Assembly (NCBI RefSeq): GCF_030811555.1
Contig: NZ_JAUSQZ010000001.1
Location: 2,477,241-2,541,240 of the forward strand
Direction of reading: 5' to 3'
Source: Kineosporia succinea
GTDB lineage: Bacteria > Actinomycetota > Actinomycetes > Actinomycetales > Kineosporiaceae
DNA: 64,000 nt
How positions within the stretch are numbered: position 1 is the stretch's first letter; each line of letters opens with the position of its first letter. Under the pieces are notes generated by a model. It was not told where the DNA came from. It saw only the letters and a program-made list of their open reading frames with translations, and did not search any database. Position numbers and translations under genes: made by a program. Positions 8,263 through 17,073 of this stretch are shown here, piece after piece.

Positions 8263-9113
8263 CAGCTGGGCGGCCGGCCCCAGGCCACCGCCACGCTGTC
8301 ACGCACCAGCCGGGCCTGTGACCGCCCGGCCTTGGCCGCATCGGACCGGAACGCCGGGTCGAGCGCGTTCGAGCCCATCGCCCGCCGGGCGTTGGCGTCG
8401 GGCATGACCACGGCGGTGTGCACGTGCGGGCCGAGCTTCTCGATCTGGTGGTCCACCCGCCCGCTGCGCCGCAGCGAGGTGGCAAACGGAACCAGCACCA
8501 CCACCCGGCCGTATCCCTGGGCCAGATCCGCGTTGGCCGACGACCGCACACCGCCGTCGATGTACCGGCGGCCGCCGATCGAGACCGGCGGCCAGACCAT
8601 CGGCACGGCGCAGCTGGCGCCCACCGCGTCGACGAGCGGCACTCCGGACTCCCGGTCGAACACCACGAACTCACCGGTGGACGCGTCGACCGCGGTGACC
8701 TTGAACGCCCGCCGCGGCCAGCCCGGCTCGGGCAGGCGGCTCTCGATCACCTGCCGACGGTCGCTCTCCGGAACGGTTTTCGACGACAGTGCGGCCTTGC
8801 CGATGCGCTTGCGGGCCCGCTCGGCCGGACCCGGGGCGAGGTCGAGCAGGGCCCAGCGCAGCATCGTGCGGCGGCCCAGTTCGGTCGCGACCTCACCGTG
8901 TGCATCCCGCAGCTGATCGGCGTAGAGCTGTTCGAGCGGCCGGCCCGACCGCAGCTGGGCCCCCGCCACCGATCCCGCCGACGTGCCGATGACGAGGTCG
9001 GCGCCCGACAGGTCGACACCGAGCTCGGCCAGGCCCGCGACCATGCCGAGTTCCCAGGCAATACCGGTGATTCCGCCACCGGCCAGCACCAGCGCGCGGC
9101 GATCGTCTTTCAC
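8262..9113 (-). CDS. Patatin-like phospholipase family protein
   Basis: 283 aa. It contains the patatin oxyanion motif AGGGITG (residues 11-17), the nucleophile elbow G43-T-S45-A-G47 and the DGG motif in YIDGGVRS, i.e. the Ser-Asp dyad of patatin-type acyl hydrolases. No signal peptide or membrane segment is seen, so it probably acts in the cytoplasm or at the inner membrane face on lipid acyl esters; the substrate is unknown. GTG start. It is first of a two-gene unit with the DksA-like protein and is coupled to it by a 1-nt overlap. Confidence 0.9.
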   Translation of the reverse strand: MKDDRRALVLAGGGITGIAWELGMVAGLAELGVDLSGADLVIGTSAGSVAGAQLRSGRPLEQLYADQLRDAHGEVATELGRRTMLRWALLDLAPGPAERARKRIGKAALSSKTVPESDRRQVIESRLPEPGWPRRAFKVTAVDASTGEFVVFDRESGVPLVDAVGASCAVPMVWPPVSIGGRRYIDGGVRSSANADLAQGYGRVVVLVPFATSLRRSGRVDHQIEKLGPHVHTAVVMPDANARRAMGSNALDPAFRSDAAKAGRSQARLVRDSVAVAWGRPPS

Positions 9114-9420
9114 GGTCCGGCCCTCTCGAACACTGCGCGACTCCCACGGGAATTGGCCCGAACGGAGTCCTGATTCTAGATCGGCCGGGGATCCGGCCCA
9201 AGGTGCCGGGAGGTCCCCTGAAAGCGCCGCGTGCGTCTACCGCCGGGTCAGGGGTGGGGCGAGTCGAGAATGCCCTGATGATCACGAGTGGCGCGATCCG
9301 GCGGCGTCAGTATCGTGATCAACATCGAGTGAAAGTCCGGATCGCCGGATTCATCTGGCTTTCCCAACGGATTCTGACTCGGTCCAAGCTCATGGAAGGC
9401 ATCGGAATTCGGAGGAAGAG
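9114..9420. other. Intergenic region, divergent promoters expected
   Basis: 307 bp between the divergent patatin gene and a small membrane-protein gene. I see no gene, long repeat or convincing hairpin. Promoters for both flanking genes are expected here but cannot be pinned down. The ribosome-binding site GGAGGAAGAG at its right end serves the next gene. Confidence 0.5.
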
Positions 9421-9627
9421 ATGCGCATCCTGACAGTGGTGGTCGTGGTCTGGCTCCTCATCGGTGTGATCGCCTCGGCTCAGCGCGGCTATTTCGACAG
9501 TGACAAAGACCCGTCGGTGAGCTGTTCCGACGCCGGCACGATCGCGGTGAGCATCATCGCCGGTCCCCTCAACTACATGGGGGCGAACCCGAAGGTCGAC
9601 TGCAAGGTGCCCGAACCCAGCAAGTGA
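9421..9627 (+). CDS. Small membrane-anchored or secreted protein of unknown function
   Basis: 68 aa. One hydrophobic N-terminal segment (residues 3-19, ILTVVVVVWLLIGVIAS) is followed by a short polar part with two cysteines (C35 and C62) that could form a disulfide outside the cell. A strong GGAGGAAGAG sits directly before the ATG, which supports a real gene. No family recognised. It stands alone, with a gap of 200 bp to the next gene. Confidence 0.7.
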   Translation: MRILTVVVVVWLLIGVIASAQRGYFDSDKDPSVSCSDAGTIAVSIIAGPLNYMGANPKVDCKVPEPSK

Positions 9628-9737
9628 CGTGACGCCTCGGGTGACGTATGTGTGACCAGTAGGCGACACGGGTCGTGCCGCAGTGGAGTCCGGGCTGTCC
9701 GTCGTCCAAAATTGAACGGACAGGCCGGACCACACGC

Positions 9738-9755
9738 GGTGACCCGTTGGTCACC
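9738..9755. promoter_or_regulatory. Perfect 7-4-7 inverted repeat, candidate operator
   Basis: GGTGACC-CGTT-GGTCACC lies 73 bp before the PNPOx-like start. It suits binding by a dimeric regulator; the regulator is unknown. Confidence 0.4.
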
Positions 9756-9827
9756 AGAAGTGAAGGGCGAACTCAAGACGGTGACGAAACTGGCGAAGGT
9801 CGTTCCAGTCGGGCAGGGTCGGCACGT

Positions 9828-10538
9828 ATGACGACCGAACCGAACGCTGTCGGAAGTGTGAATTCGGTAGCGGCTGAGCATCAGCTGCCCACATACACCC
9901 GGCGTAGCGACCAGACCCGGTACGACGCCCAGGCCATCAACGCGGCTCTGGACGAAGCCTTCCTGTGTCACGTCGCCTACATCGACAGCGGCGACCCGAT
10001 CGTTGTCCCCGTCACCCATTCCCGGGTCGGCGAGGAACTGCTGCTGCGCGTGGGGCACGAGTCCCGGCTGGCCGAACTGGCCACCGACGGCGACATCGCG
10101 CTCTGCGTCACGGTCACCCTGCTCGACGGGCTCGTGCTCGCGCGGGCCGAGGTCGACAACGCGATCAACTACCGCAGCATCGTCATCCGGGGCACCGGTT
10201 CGCTGGTGAAAGACCCGGCCGCGAAGCTGGCCGGGCTCGACGCGATCGTCGAGCACCTGGTCGCCGGCCGCTCCAAGCACACGCGCCCGCCGAACGAGGA
10301 AGAGGCCGCCGAGGTCGTGCTGCTGAGCCTGCCGCTCGAAGACGTGGCGCTCAAGACCCGCACCGGCCCGCCGCAAGACGCGGAAGAAGACCTGTCGCTG
10401 CACCACTGGGCCGGGGTCATCAGCGTGCGCAACGCCTACGGCCCGCCGTTCCCCTCTCCGGACCTGCCGTACGACCGCCAGGTCCCCGCTCAGCTGGCCA
10501 ACTACAACCGTTCCGCCAAACCACAGGGTTACCGGTAG
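9828..10538 (+). CDS. Pyridoxamine 5'-phosphate oxidase-like FMN-binding protein
   Basis: 236 aa. Split beta-barrel flavin-binding family (Pyridox_ox_2 / NimA-like): conserved FLCHVAYIDSGDPIVVPV, then LAELATDGDIALCVTVT, LLDGLVLAR and NYRSIVIRGTG. Relatives bind FMN or F420 and reduce small molecules; some give nitroimidazole tolerance, but no substrate can be named here. The ATG at 9828 is chosen because the residues before it in the same frame are basic, non-conserved and typical of spurious upstream extension. It stands alone, followed after 137 bp by a flavoprotein gene. Confidence 0.85.
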   Translation: MTTEPNAVGSVNSVAAEHQLPTYTRRSDQTRYDAQAINAALDEAFLCHVAYIDSGDPIVVPVTHSRVGEELLLRVGHESRLAELATDGDIALCVTVTLLDGLVLARAEVDNAINYRSIVIRGTGSLVKDPAAKLAGLDAIVEHLVAGRSKHTRPPNEEEAAEVVLLSLPLEDVALKTRTGPPQDAEEDLSLHHWAGVISVRNAYGPPFPSPDLPYDRQVPAQLANYNRSAKPQGYR

Positions 10539-10675
10539 CCCTCCAACGGCGGAACGTACGTACTCGCCCCTCTCGAATCCGGCGGATCGCACGCTAAAGT
10601 CGCGCGCGGAGGATTGCGACATCCCGGACAGTGATCATTCGGGTGCGCATCGTCGCCCTAGGAGGGATGCCCCCC

Positions 10676-12064
10676 GTGGACCTGCTCGCCGGCCTGCGCG
10701 AGATCGTCGGGGACACGCACGTCGTCACCGACCCGGACTCGGTCGCGCCGTACGCGCAGGACTGGACCAGACGCTGGCACGGCAAGCCCCTCGCGGTGGT
10801 GCGCCCGGCCACGGTGGCCCAGGTGTCGTCCGTGGTGCGGGCCTGCGCCGCGGCCGGGGTCGCCCTGGTTCCGCAGGGTGGCAACACCGGGCTGGTCGGC
10901 GCGGGCGTCCCGCAAGACGGTGAGGTCGTGCTCAGCCTGGCCCGCATCGACCAGGTCGGCCCGCTCGACCCGCTGGGCAAGACGCTGATGGCCGGGGCCG
11001 GGTCCACGCTCGCCCAGCTGCAGCGGGCGGCGGGCACGGCCGGTCTCGACATCGGACTCGACTTCTCCGCCCGGGACACCGCCACGATCGGCGGGATCGC
11101 GGCCACCAACGCCGGCGGTGAGCGCGTGATGCGCAACGGCGTGGCCCGTTTCCGCATCCGCGGGCTGGAGTGCGTGCTCGCCGACGGCTCGGTGGTGCGC
11201 CGGATGTCCGGCGTGGCCAAGGACAACACCGGCTACGACCTGGTGCAGCTGATGATCGGCAGCGAGGGCACGCTGGGGGTCATCACCGCGGTGCAGCTCG
11301 ACCTGATCCGCCCGCACAAGATCGTCGGCACGGCCCTGGTCGCGGTCAGCACGGTCGACGACGCGCTCACCGTGCTGCGGGCCGTTCAACGTGACTTCAC
11401 CGGGCTCGAGGCGGCCGAGTTCTTCCACCACGACGGGCTGCAGCTGGTGCTCAAGCACGAGCGCCTGGCCCAGCCGTTCGATCGTCCGCACCCGCTCTAC
11501 CTGCTCTTCGACCTGGCCGACGACGACAACCGGCCCGACGCCTACGACGAGCTCACCACGCTGCTCACCGACCTGGACTGCGTGCGTGACGTGGTGCTGG
11601 TGGCCAACGCCGCCGAGCGCCGCCGGCTCTGGGAGCTGCGCGAGCTGCAGACCGAGGCCGTCAGCGCCGAGGGGGTGCCGGTCAAGCTCGACGTCGCCCT
11701 GCCACTGAACCAGTTCTCCAACTTCGAGCGGCAGCTCGCGGCGGTGGTGCGGGAGGTGGCCCGGCACGCCGTGCCCATCCTGTTCGGGCACATCGCCGAG
11801 GGCAACGTGCACGTCAACCTGCTGAACGCGCTCGAGGAAGACGCCGACGGCGCGGTCACCGAGGCGGTGCTCGACCTGGTCGCCTCGCTCGGGGGCAGCA
11901 TCAGCGCCGAGCACGGCATCGGCCTGGCCAACCGCCGCTGGCTGCCGCTCACCCGCAGCTCGGCCGACCTGGCGGCGATGCGGGCGATCAAGTCGGCGCT
12001 CGATCCGGAGGGCATTCTCAGCCCGGGCCGGATGCTGCCCGAGCGAGTCGTTCCCAACACCTGA
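10676..12064 (+). CDS. FAD-linked oxidase (D-lactate / 2-hydroxyglutarate dehydrogenase type)
   Basis: About 462 aa. FAD_binding_4 domain (VPQGGNTGLVGAG; GLDIGLDFSARDTATIGGIAATNAGG; IGSEGTLGVIT) followed by the FAD-oxidase C-terminal domain with the metal-site histidines in FGHIAEGNVHVNL and the closing ISAEHGIGL. This is the D-2-hydroxyacid dehydrogenase/GlcD architecture. The substrate could be D-lactate, D-2-hydroxyglutarate or glycolate. Start: the AGGAGG at 10660-10665 is only 1 nt from the ATG at 10667 but 10 nt from the GTG at 10676, so GTG 10676 is preferred. It converges with ogt, 6 bp away. Confidence 0.9.
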   Translation: MDLLAGLREIVGDTHVVTDPDSVAPYAQDWTRRWHGKPLAVVRPATVAQVSSVVRACAAAGVALVPQGGNTGLVGAGVPQDGEVVLSLARIDQVGPLDPLGKTLMAGAGSTLAQLQRAAGTAGLDIGLDFSARDTATIGGIAATNAGGERVMRNGVARFRIRGLECVLADGSVVRRMSGVAKDNTGYDLVQLMIGSEGTLGVITAVQLDLIRPHKIVGTALVAVSTVDDALTVLRAVQRDFTGLEAAEFFHHDGLQLVLKHERLAQPFDRPHPLYLLFDLADDDNRPDAYDELTTLLTDLDCVRDVVLVANAAERRRLWELRELQTEAVSAEGVPVKLDVALPLNQFSNFERQLAAVVREVARHAVPILFGHIAEGNVHVNLLNALEEDADGAVTEAVLDLVASLGGSISAEHGIGLANRRWLPLTRSSADLAAMRAIKSALDPEGILSPGRMLPERVVPNT

Positions 12065-12070
12065 AAAGCC

Positions 12071-12580
12071 CTAGAAGAGCGCGTCCTCGCGCATCTCCAG
12101 GTCCAGCAGGTAGCGCTTGCGGTCGAGCCCGCCGCCGTAGCCGGTGAGCGAGCCGTTCGCGCCGATCACCCGGTGGCACGGCACGATGATCGAGATCGGG
12201 TTCGCGCCGTTGGCCAGGCCGACCGCGCGGGAGGCACCGGGCACCATCCCGAGCTCGGCCGCGATGTCACCGTACGAGGTGGTGCGGCCGTAGTCGATGT
12301 GCCGCAGGCGTTCCCACACCCCGAGCTGGAACGGCGTGCCGGCCGGGCGCAGGGGTACGTCGAACCGGGTCAGCTCGCCGGCGAAATAGGCCCGCAGCTG
12401 CATCGTGACCGACACCAGCACCGGCTCGGTGTCGTCCTGGACACCGGTGAAGCGCACCTCGTCCCACTGTTTGTGGGACTCCTTGTGCGGGCTGAAGAAC
12501 AGCCCGGTCAGGGCGCCGGTCTCGCTGATCAGGAGCAGGTCACCGACCGGGCTGGGCAGGACCGACCAGGTGATGGGCAT
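12071..12580 (-). CDS. ogt: Methylated-DNA--[protein]-cysteine S-methyltransferase
   Basis: 169 aa, the usual size. Suicide DNA-repair enzyme that moves the alkyl group from O6-alkylguanine or O4-alkylthymine to its active-site cysteine. The signature [10 protein letters not shown] places the acceptor at C135, and the HTH-like segment [12 protein letters not shown] and Asn hinge in [10 protein letters not shown] are present. The N-terminal methyltransferase-like domain is short and has no Ada-type zinc site. A single-gene unit converging on the flavoprotein gene. Confidence 0.95.
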   Translation of the reverse strand: MPITWSVLPSPVGDLLLISETGALTGLFFSPHKESHKQWDEVRFTGVQDDTEPVLVSVTMQLRAYFAGELTRFDVPLRPAGTPFQLGVWERLRHIDYGRTTSYGDIAAELGMVPGASRAVGLANGANPISIIVPCHRVIGANGSLTGYGGGLDRKRYLLDLEMREDALF

Positions 12581-12686
12581 CCTGAGAGGCTACGGGCCGA
12601 GGGTGGCTCCCGCTGGCAGAAATGCGACATCGACGGCGCACAGCTCCGCACAGATTCTCGCCATGAAATGTTCAGGCACCTGGGGG

Positions 12687-13469
12687 ATGATCATTCTCGT
12701 GCCCGTCATCGACCTGAACGCCGATCTCGGAGAGTCCTTCGGACGCTGGACCCTGGGTGACGACGCCGCCCTGATCGAGGTGATCAGCAGCGCCAACGTG
12801 GCCTGCGGGTTCCACGCCGGCGATCCGTCGGTGCTGCGGCGCAGCTGTGAGCTGGCGGCGGACGCCGGGGTGGCGATCGGGGCCCAGGTCGCCTATCGCG
12901 ACCTGGCCGGTTTCGGGCGCCGCTTCATCGATGTGGCGCCCGGTGAGCTGCGCGACGACGTGCTCTACCAGCTGGGGGCGCTCGAGGCGTTCGCCCGGGT
13001 CGCGGGCAGCCGGGTCGGCTACCTCAAGCCGCACGGCGCGCTCTATCACGCGGTGGTGGCCAACGAGGGGCAGGCCGAGGCACTGGTGGACGCGGTGCGC
13101 ACCTACGACCCGACCCTCGCGGTGCTCGGGCTGCCGGGGTCGCTGCTGCTGAAACACGCTGCGGCCGTGGGGCTGAGGGCCGTGCCGGAAGCGTTCGCCG
13201 ACCGGCAGTACACCGCCGACGGCGGGTTGCTCGACCGATCGCGGCCGGGCGCGGTGCTCACCGATCCGGCGCGGATCGCCGACCAGGTGCGGCGTCTCGT
13301 GTCCGGCGAAGGGGTCGTCGCCGACGACGGCACGGTGGTCGCGGTGGCCGCCGAGTCGATCTGCGTGCACGGCGACACGCCCGGGGCGGTCGAGATCGCC
13401 AGAACGGTGCGCAGCCGGATAACAGCATCCGGTGGCAGCATTCAGGCTTTCACGAATCCCGCCGCGTGA
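12687..13469 (+). CDS. pxpA: 5-oxoprolinase subunit A (LamB/YcsF family)
   Basis: About 260 aa. Signatures: DLNADLGESFG at the N-terminus, ANVACGFHAGDP, YLKPHGALYH and FADRQYTADGGLLDRS. PxpA works with PxpB and PxpC to hydrolyse 5-oxoproline (pyroglutamate) to glutamate with ATP. In this window pxpB and pxpC are absent, so subunit partners must be elsewhere or the protein has another role. The start is ambiguous: ATG 12687, or GTG 12699 with GGGGGA 11 nt upstream; the conserved domain begins right after either. Confidence 0.88.
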   Translation: MIILVPVIDLNADLGESFGRWTLGDDAALIEVISSANVACGFHAGDPSVLRRSCELAADAGVAIGAQVAYRDLAGFGRRFIDVAPGELRDDVLYQLGALEAFARVAGSRVGYLKPHGALYHAVVANEGQAEALVDAVRTYDPTLAVLGLPGSLLLKHAAAVGLRAVPEAFADRQYTADGGLLDRSRPGAVLTDPARIADQVRRLVSGEGVVADDGTVVAVAAESICVHGDTPGAVEIARTVRSRITASGGSIQAFTNPAA

Positions 13470-13624
13470 TTCCGCAATGCGTCCTGAGCATGATGAACGA
13501 CGCCTGGCACCGGCCGAGAGGATGAATTCCGAATCGGCAGGTTCACTGATCTCACAGGTGATTACCGGTTACCCGGCGAATATGACTGATGACTATGTGT
13601 AGAGTGAAAGCGCTGTCGAGGGGA

Positions 13625-13774
13625 CGACGTCAGTGGTGTGGGCCGGGGGGCCCATGGGATCGGCATCACCGACGTCGCGCCAGCTCAGCGGGCACGGCCG
13701 ACGCCCATGACGGGCGTCTGGCCGCTGACCGGCGCACCACCAATGTCGGGGGACCGGTTGGTGCGTCGGTCAGC
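13625..13774 (+). other. Stem-loop-rich spacer, possible structured RNA
   Basis: Three adjacent stem-loops. A: 13625-13677, with outer CGACGTC/GACGTCG, a 6-bp middle helix with one wobble and inner GGGCC/GGCCC. B: 13700-13718, GACGCCC/GGGCGTC. C: 13724-13774, a 16-bp stem with one G.U pair and a 19-nt loop. No T-tract follows any of them. They fill the roughly 500-bp gap between pxpA and the lycopene cyclase-like gene; a further 9-bp hairpin (GATTCCCGG / CCGGGAATC) lies at 13903-13925. Element C could terminate pxpA, and the group could be a leader or small RNA. The rest of the gap shows nothing recognisable. Confidence 0.45.
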
Positions 13775-13992
13775 GCTCGCAGGCGGCGCACACCGGCGGG
13801 CAGCGTTTGCGCTCTACACCCCGACGGAACGGAATTCCTGTGCACGTCAGCGACCAGAGCGACCTGGAAATCAGAAACGGACTCGGAATCGAGGTTCGCA
13901 CCGATTCCCGGTCGCTCCGGGAATCCGGGTCGCACGGCGAATCTCCGCGGCGGGATTCCCTGCTCGGGGATTCGGTGCCCGGGGACTCGCGG

Positions 13993-15204
13993 ATGAGCCG
14001 GCCCCATCACGGTGCCGGGATGTTCGTCGATGTCGCGATCGTCGGTGGTGGGGGTGCCGGGCTCAGTCTGGTGCTGGCCCTCGAGCACGCCGCGCGCACC
14101 TCGGGCCGCCGCGCCCCGTCCGTCGCCGTCATCGATCCGGTGCGGCGTTCCGGGCAGGACCGCACCTGGTGCTGGTGGGCGTCCGCGAGCGAGCAGCCCG
14201 ACTGGATCGAGCCTCTGCTCACCCGCTCCTGGCCGACGATGCGGCTGGTCGACGCGGTGGGTGCGGCGAAAACGTATGACCTGGCCCCGCTTCGCTACCA
14301 GATGCTGCGTTCCGCCGACCTCTACGCCGCGGCCGACGCCGCGCTCGAGCGGATGGGTGGGGTGCGCATCACGGCGTCCGCCGAGGCGGTGATCGACGGC
14401 ATGCCGCACGCCGTGGTGCGGGCCGGTGACGAGCGGGTGATGGCGAACTGGGTGTTCGACTCACGCCCGTCGGCCCCGACCGGGCCGGGCTCCACCATGA
14501 TGCTGCAGCATTTCCGTGGCTGGACGGTGCGTTTCGCGCCGGGGTCCGTGCCGCTCGACGAGAACGTGGCCACGCTGATGGATTTCAGTGTGCCGCAGCC
14601 CGCACGCGGTGTGGCCTTCTCGTACTGCCTGCCGCTCTCGGCCGACACCGCGCTGGTCGAGTACACCGAGTTCAGCCCGGCCGTGCTCGATTCCGACCGT
14701 TACGACGAGGCTCTGAAGGCCTACCTGGGGCGCATCTGGCCCGGCGTCGAGTACACGGTCGAAGACACCGAAGACGGCGTGATCCCGATGACCGACGCCA
14801 CGTTCGCCCGCCGCACGGGTGACCGCCTCTTCCGGCTCGGCACCGCGGGTGGGGCGACCCGCGCGTCCACCGGTTACACGTTCTCGGCCATGCAGCGTCA
14901 GGCCGCGCAGATCGCCGGGCTGCTGCTCGACGAGCGTCTGCCGGTGCCGCCCCGGCCCTACCCGATGCGTCACCGCTGGATGGACGCCGTGATGCTGCGT
15001 GCGCTGGACCGCGGCTACGTCGACGGACCTCGGCTGTTCTCAAGCCTTTTCGACGACAACCCGAGCAGTCGGGTGATCCGGTTCCTGGACGGCACGAGCA
15101 GCCCGGCCGACGAGCTCGCGATCATGCGGTCGACCCCGACGCCGGCGATGATGCGCTCGGCGATGGAAGACGCGACGGCCCGGGTGAAGCGGATTTTCAC
15201 GTAG
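13993..15204 (+). CDS. Lycopene cyclase family protein
   Basis: About 403 aa from this ATG. FAD/NAD-binding Rossmann motif GGGGAG (residues 18-23), the lycopene-cyclase signature DRTWCWW (56-62), and later FSYCLPLSADTALVEYTEFS, IPMTD and the LGTAGGATRASTGYTF block, all typical of CrtY/CrtL-type cyclases. The family cyclises lycopene ends into beta-rings in carotenoid synthesis. No other carotenoid gene is nearby, so the substrate is uncertain. Start alternatives are GTG 13840 (adds a low-complexity R/S/G-rich leader) and ATG 14020, immediately before the Rossmann fold. Confidence 0.85.
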   Translation: MSRPHHGAGMFVDVAIVGGGGAGLSLVLALEHAARTSGRRAPSVAVIDPVRRSGQDRTWCWWASASEQPDWIEPLLTRSWPTMRLVDAVGAAKTYDLAPLRYQMLRSADLYAAADAALERMGGVRITASAEAVIDGMPHAVVRAGDERVMANWVFDSRPSAPTGPGSTMMLQHFRGWTVRFAPGSVPLDENVATLMDFSVPQPARGVAFSYCLPLSADTALVEYTEFSPAVLDSDRYDEALKAYLGRIWPGVEYTVEDTEDGVIPMTDATFARRTGDRLFRLGTAGGATRASTGYTFSAMQRQAAQIAGLLLDERLPVPPRPYPMRHRWMDAVMLRALDRGYVDGPRLFSSLFDDNPSSRVIRFLDGTSSPADELAIMRSTPTPAMMRSAMEDATARVKRIFT

Positions 15205-15350
15205 GGCCATCCACTGATCACCTGATGTGACACTACAGCTTTTCCCATGGCAGAGTCGGTGCCCAGCAGCAGTCACCGCAGCACCGGGGGCCCGCGCGCG
15301 GGATCGCGCGCGGAACGGGTTCCGGTACGCCGACTTTGGGGAACTTCAGA

Positions 15351-17042
15351 ATGCAGTCACGGGCTCTCCGGGCATCCGGAACCGGTGTCCTGGTCGGTGT
15401 GCTCGCAGCTGGTCTGCTGCTCGGTACCGGAGGTTCGGCGGGGGCTGACCCCACGGCCTCGAAGGTGCCCACCGTCGCGGCCGCCAGTCGTTACGACGGG
15501 CAGAAGCTGCGCTGGACGCCCTGTCTGAGCCGGGCCGAGCTGCCCGGTCTGCCTGCGGCCTACTACCGCCTCGAGTGCGCGACCATGATCGTGCCGCGTG
15601 ACTGGAACGCGCCGACGTCGGGCGCCGATGTGCGCATCAAGGTCAGCCGGCTGAAGAGCACCAAGGTCAAGAAGGCCGGGATGCTCTTCACGAACCCGGG
15701 CGGTCCGGGGGCCGACGGTGCCGACCTGCCGCTGCTCATGATCAGTGCCCAGCGCAAGAAGCTGATGGCCGGTCAGGACATCTACGGCATGGACGTGCGC
15801 GGCACCGGTGGATCGACCAACCTCAGCTGTGGTGGCGTGACCAACCTGACCGTCGATCCCCGGGTGCGCACCGCGTCCAACATCGACCTGATTCTCGACT
15901 CGGCCGAGCTCACCGCGAAGGCCTGCGACGTGGCCGGCGGCGCGCTGCGGCCCTACGTCACCACCGCCCAGACCGTTCAGGACGTCGATCTGCTGCGCCG
16001 CCTGGCCGGGCAGAAAACCGTTAACTGGCTTGGGTTCTCGGCCGGTACCTGGATGGGCGCGTACTACGCCACGACGTTCCCGAAGCACGCCGGGCACATG
16101 GTGTTCGACTCCAACGTCGAGTTCACCGGCACCTGGCAGACGGCGGTCTCGCGGCAGGCGCTCGGGTTCCAGCGGCGCTTCGAGAAGGACTTCGCGCCCT
16201 GGGTGGCGAAGTACCACAACGTCTACGGGCTGGGCGCGACGCCGAAGGCGGTGCTCGCCAGCTACGAGCGGCTGCGGGCGCGGATGACGCCCGACACCCC
16301 GGTCGAAGACGCGGTCACGCTCGACGACGTGATCGCGGGCACGATGTACGCGAAGGCGATGTTCCCCGACGCGGCGGCGGCCCTGTCCGACCTCAACGGG
16401 TTCCTGCGGGCCCAGAGCGCCGGTCGCTACCGCACCGCCGCGAAGCTCTCGGCCTCGGTGAAGCAGCGCGTCGCCGCGCTCGACCGCGACGGCCTGCGGC
16501 CCTTCTCCAGCGATGCCAGCAGCGCCGTGTTCATGGCCGTGACCTGCCAGGACACGCCCTGGACCGTCAACCGCGACACGCTGGTCGCGTCGTCGGCGCA
16601 GCTCGGCGCGAAGAACCCGCTGATCGGCTGGAGCACGCTCAACCAGCCCTGTGCGTTCTGGAAGCGTTCCACCACGACTGCGGCCAATCTGATCCGGCCG
16701 ACCGGCCGGGGAGTGCCCGAGGTGCTGATGGTGCAGTCGGTGCACGACCCGGCCACGCCGATGGAGGGGGCGAAGGAGGCCGAGGAGCACTTCGCCGGCG
16801 CCCGGATGCTCACCGTCAAGGGCGAGGGAGACCACGGGCTCTACGCCGGGGGCAACTCCTGCGTGGACCGCAAGGTCGACGCGTTCATCCTCGAAGGCAA
16901 GCTCCCGGCCAAGGACGTGACCTGCCTCGGCACGGCCATGCCCGACCCGGGCTTCAGCCCGATGCGGGCGGCCGGGGTGCCGGGCTCAGCCGTGACCAAC
17001 CCGCTGCTGGCACTGCGCCAGATCAGCGAGCTGGTGCACTGA
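15351..17042 (+). CDS. Secreted alpha/beta-hydrolase, tripeptidyl aminopeptidase-like
   Basis: About 563 aa. Sec signal peptide (basic MQSRALR, hydrophobic GVLVGVLAAGLLLG, A-rich cleavage region near residue 32). Alpha/beta-hydrolase core with FTNPGGPG, the YGMDVRGTGGS segment and nucleophile elbow GFSAG, then a TAP-like C-terminal domain (VQSVHDPATP with catalytic Asp, GDHGLY with catalytic His). This matches the Streptomyces SlpD/SlpE/TAP exopeptidase group, which releases N-terminal tri- or dipeptides outside the cell. ATG 15351 is chosen so that the protein begins with a normal signal peptide. It converges with copA. Confidence 0.9.
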   Translation: MQSRALRASGTGVLVGVLAAGLLLGTGGSAGADPTASKVPTVAAASRYDGQKLRWTPCLSRAELPGLPAAYYRLECATMIVPRDWNAPTSGADVRIKVSRLKSTKVKKAGMLFTNPGGPGADGADLPLLMISAQRKKLMAGQDIYGMDVRGTGGSTNLSCGGVTNLTVDPRVRTASNIDLILDSAELTAKACDVAGGALRPYVTTAQTVQDVDLLRRLAGQKTVNWLGFSAGTWMGAYYATTFPKHAGHMVFDSNVEFTGTWQTAVSRQALGFQRRFEKDFAPWVAKYHNVYGLGATPKAVLASYERLRARMTPDTPVEDAVTLDDVIAGTMYAKAMFPDAAAALSDLNGFLRAQSAGRYRTAAKLSASVKQRVAALDRDGLRPFSSDASSAVFMAVTCQDTPWTVNRDTLVASSAQLGAKNPLIGWSTLNQPCAFWKRSTTTAANLIRPTGRGVPEVLMVQSVHDPATPMEGAKEAEEHFAGARMLTVKGEGDHGLYAGGNSCVDRKVDAFILEGKLPAKDVTCLGTAMPDPGFSPMRAAGVPGSAVTNPLLALRQISELVH

Positions 17043-17073
17043 CCGTTCGGTCCAACCTGCCGGACCGATCGGT
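17042..17073. terminator. Hairpin between convergent TAP-like gene and copA
   Basis: CCGTTCGGTCC (17043-17053) pairs with GGACCGATCGG (17062-17072) with one mismatch and an 8-nt loop, in the 31-bp gap between the two stop codons. Confidence 0.7.

Noticed and set aside
13589-13996. Arg/Pro-rich open frame upstream of the lycopene cyclase-like gene
   Set aside because: Composition typical of a chance frame; the region is better explained by stem-loops.
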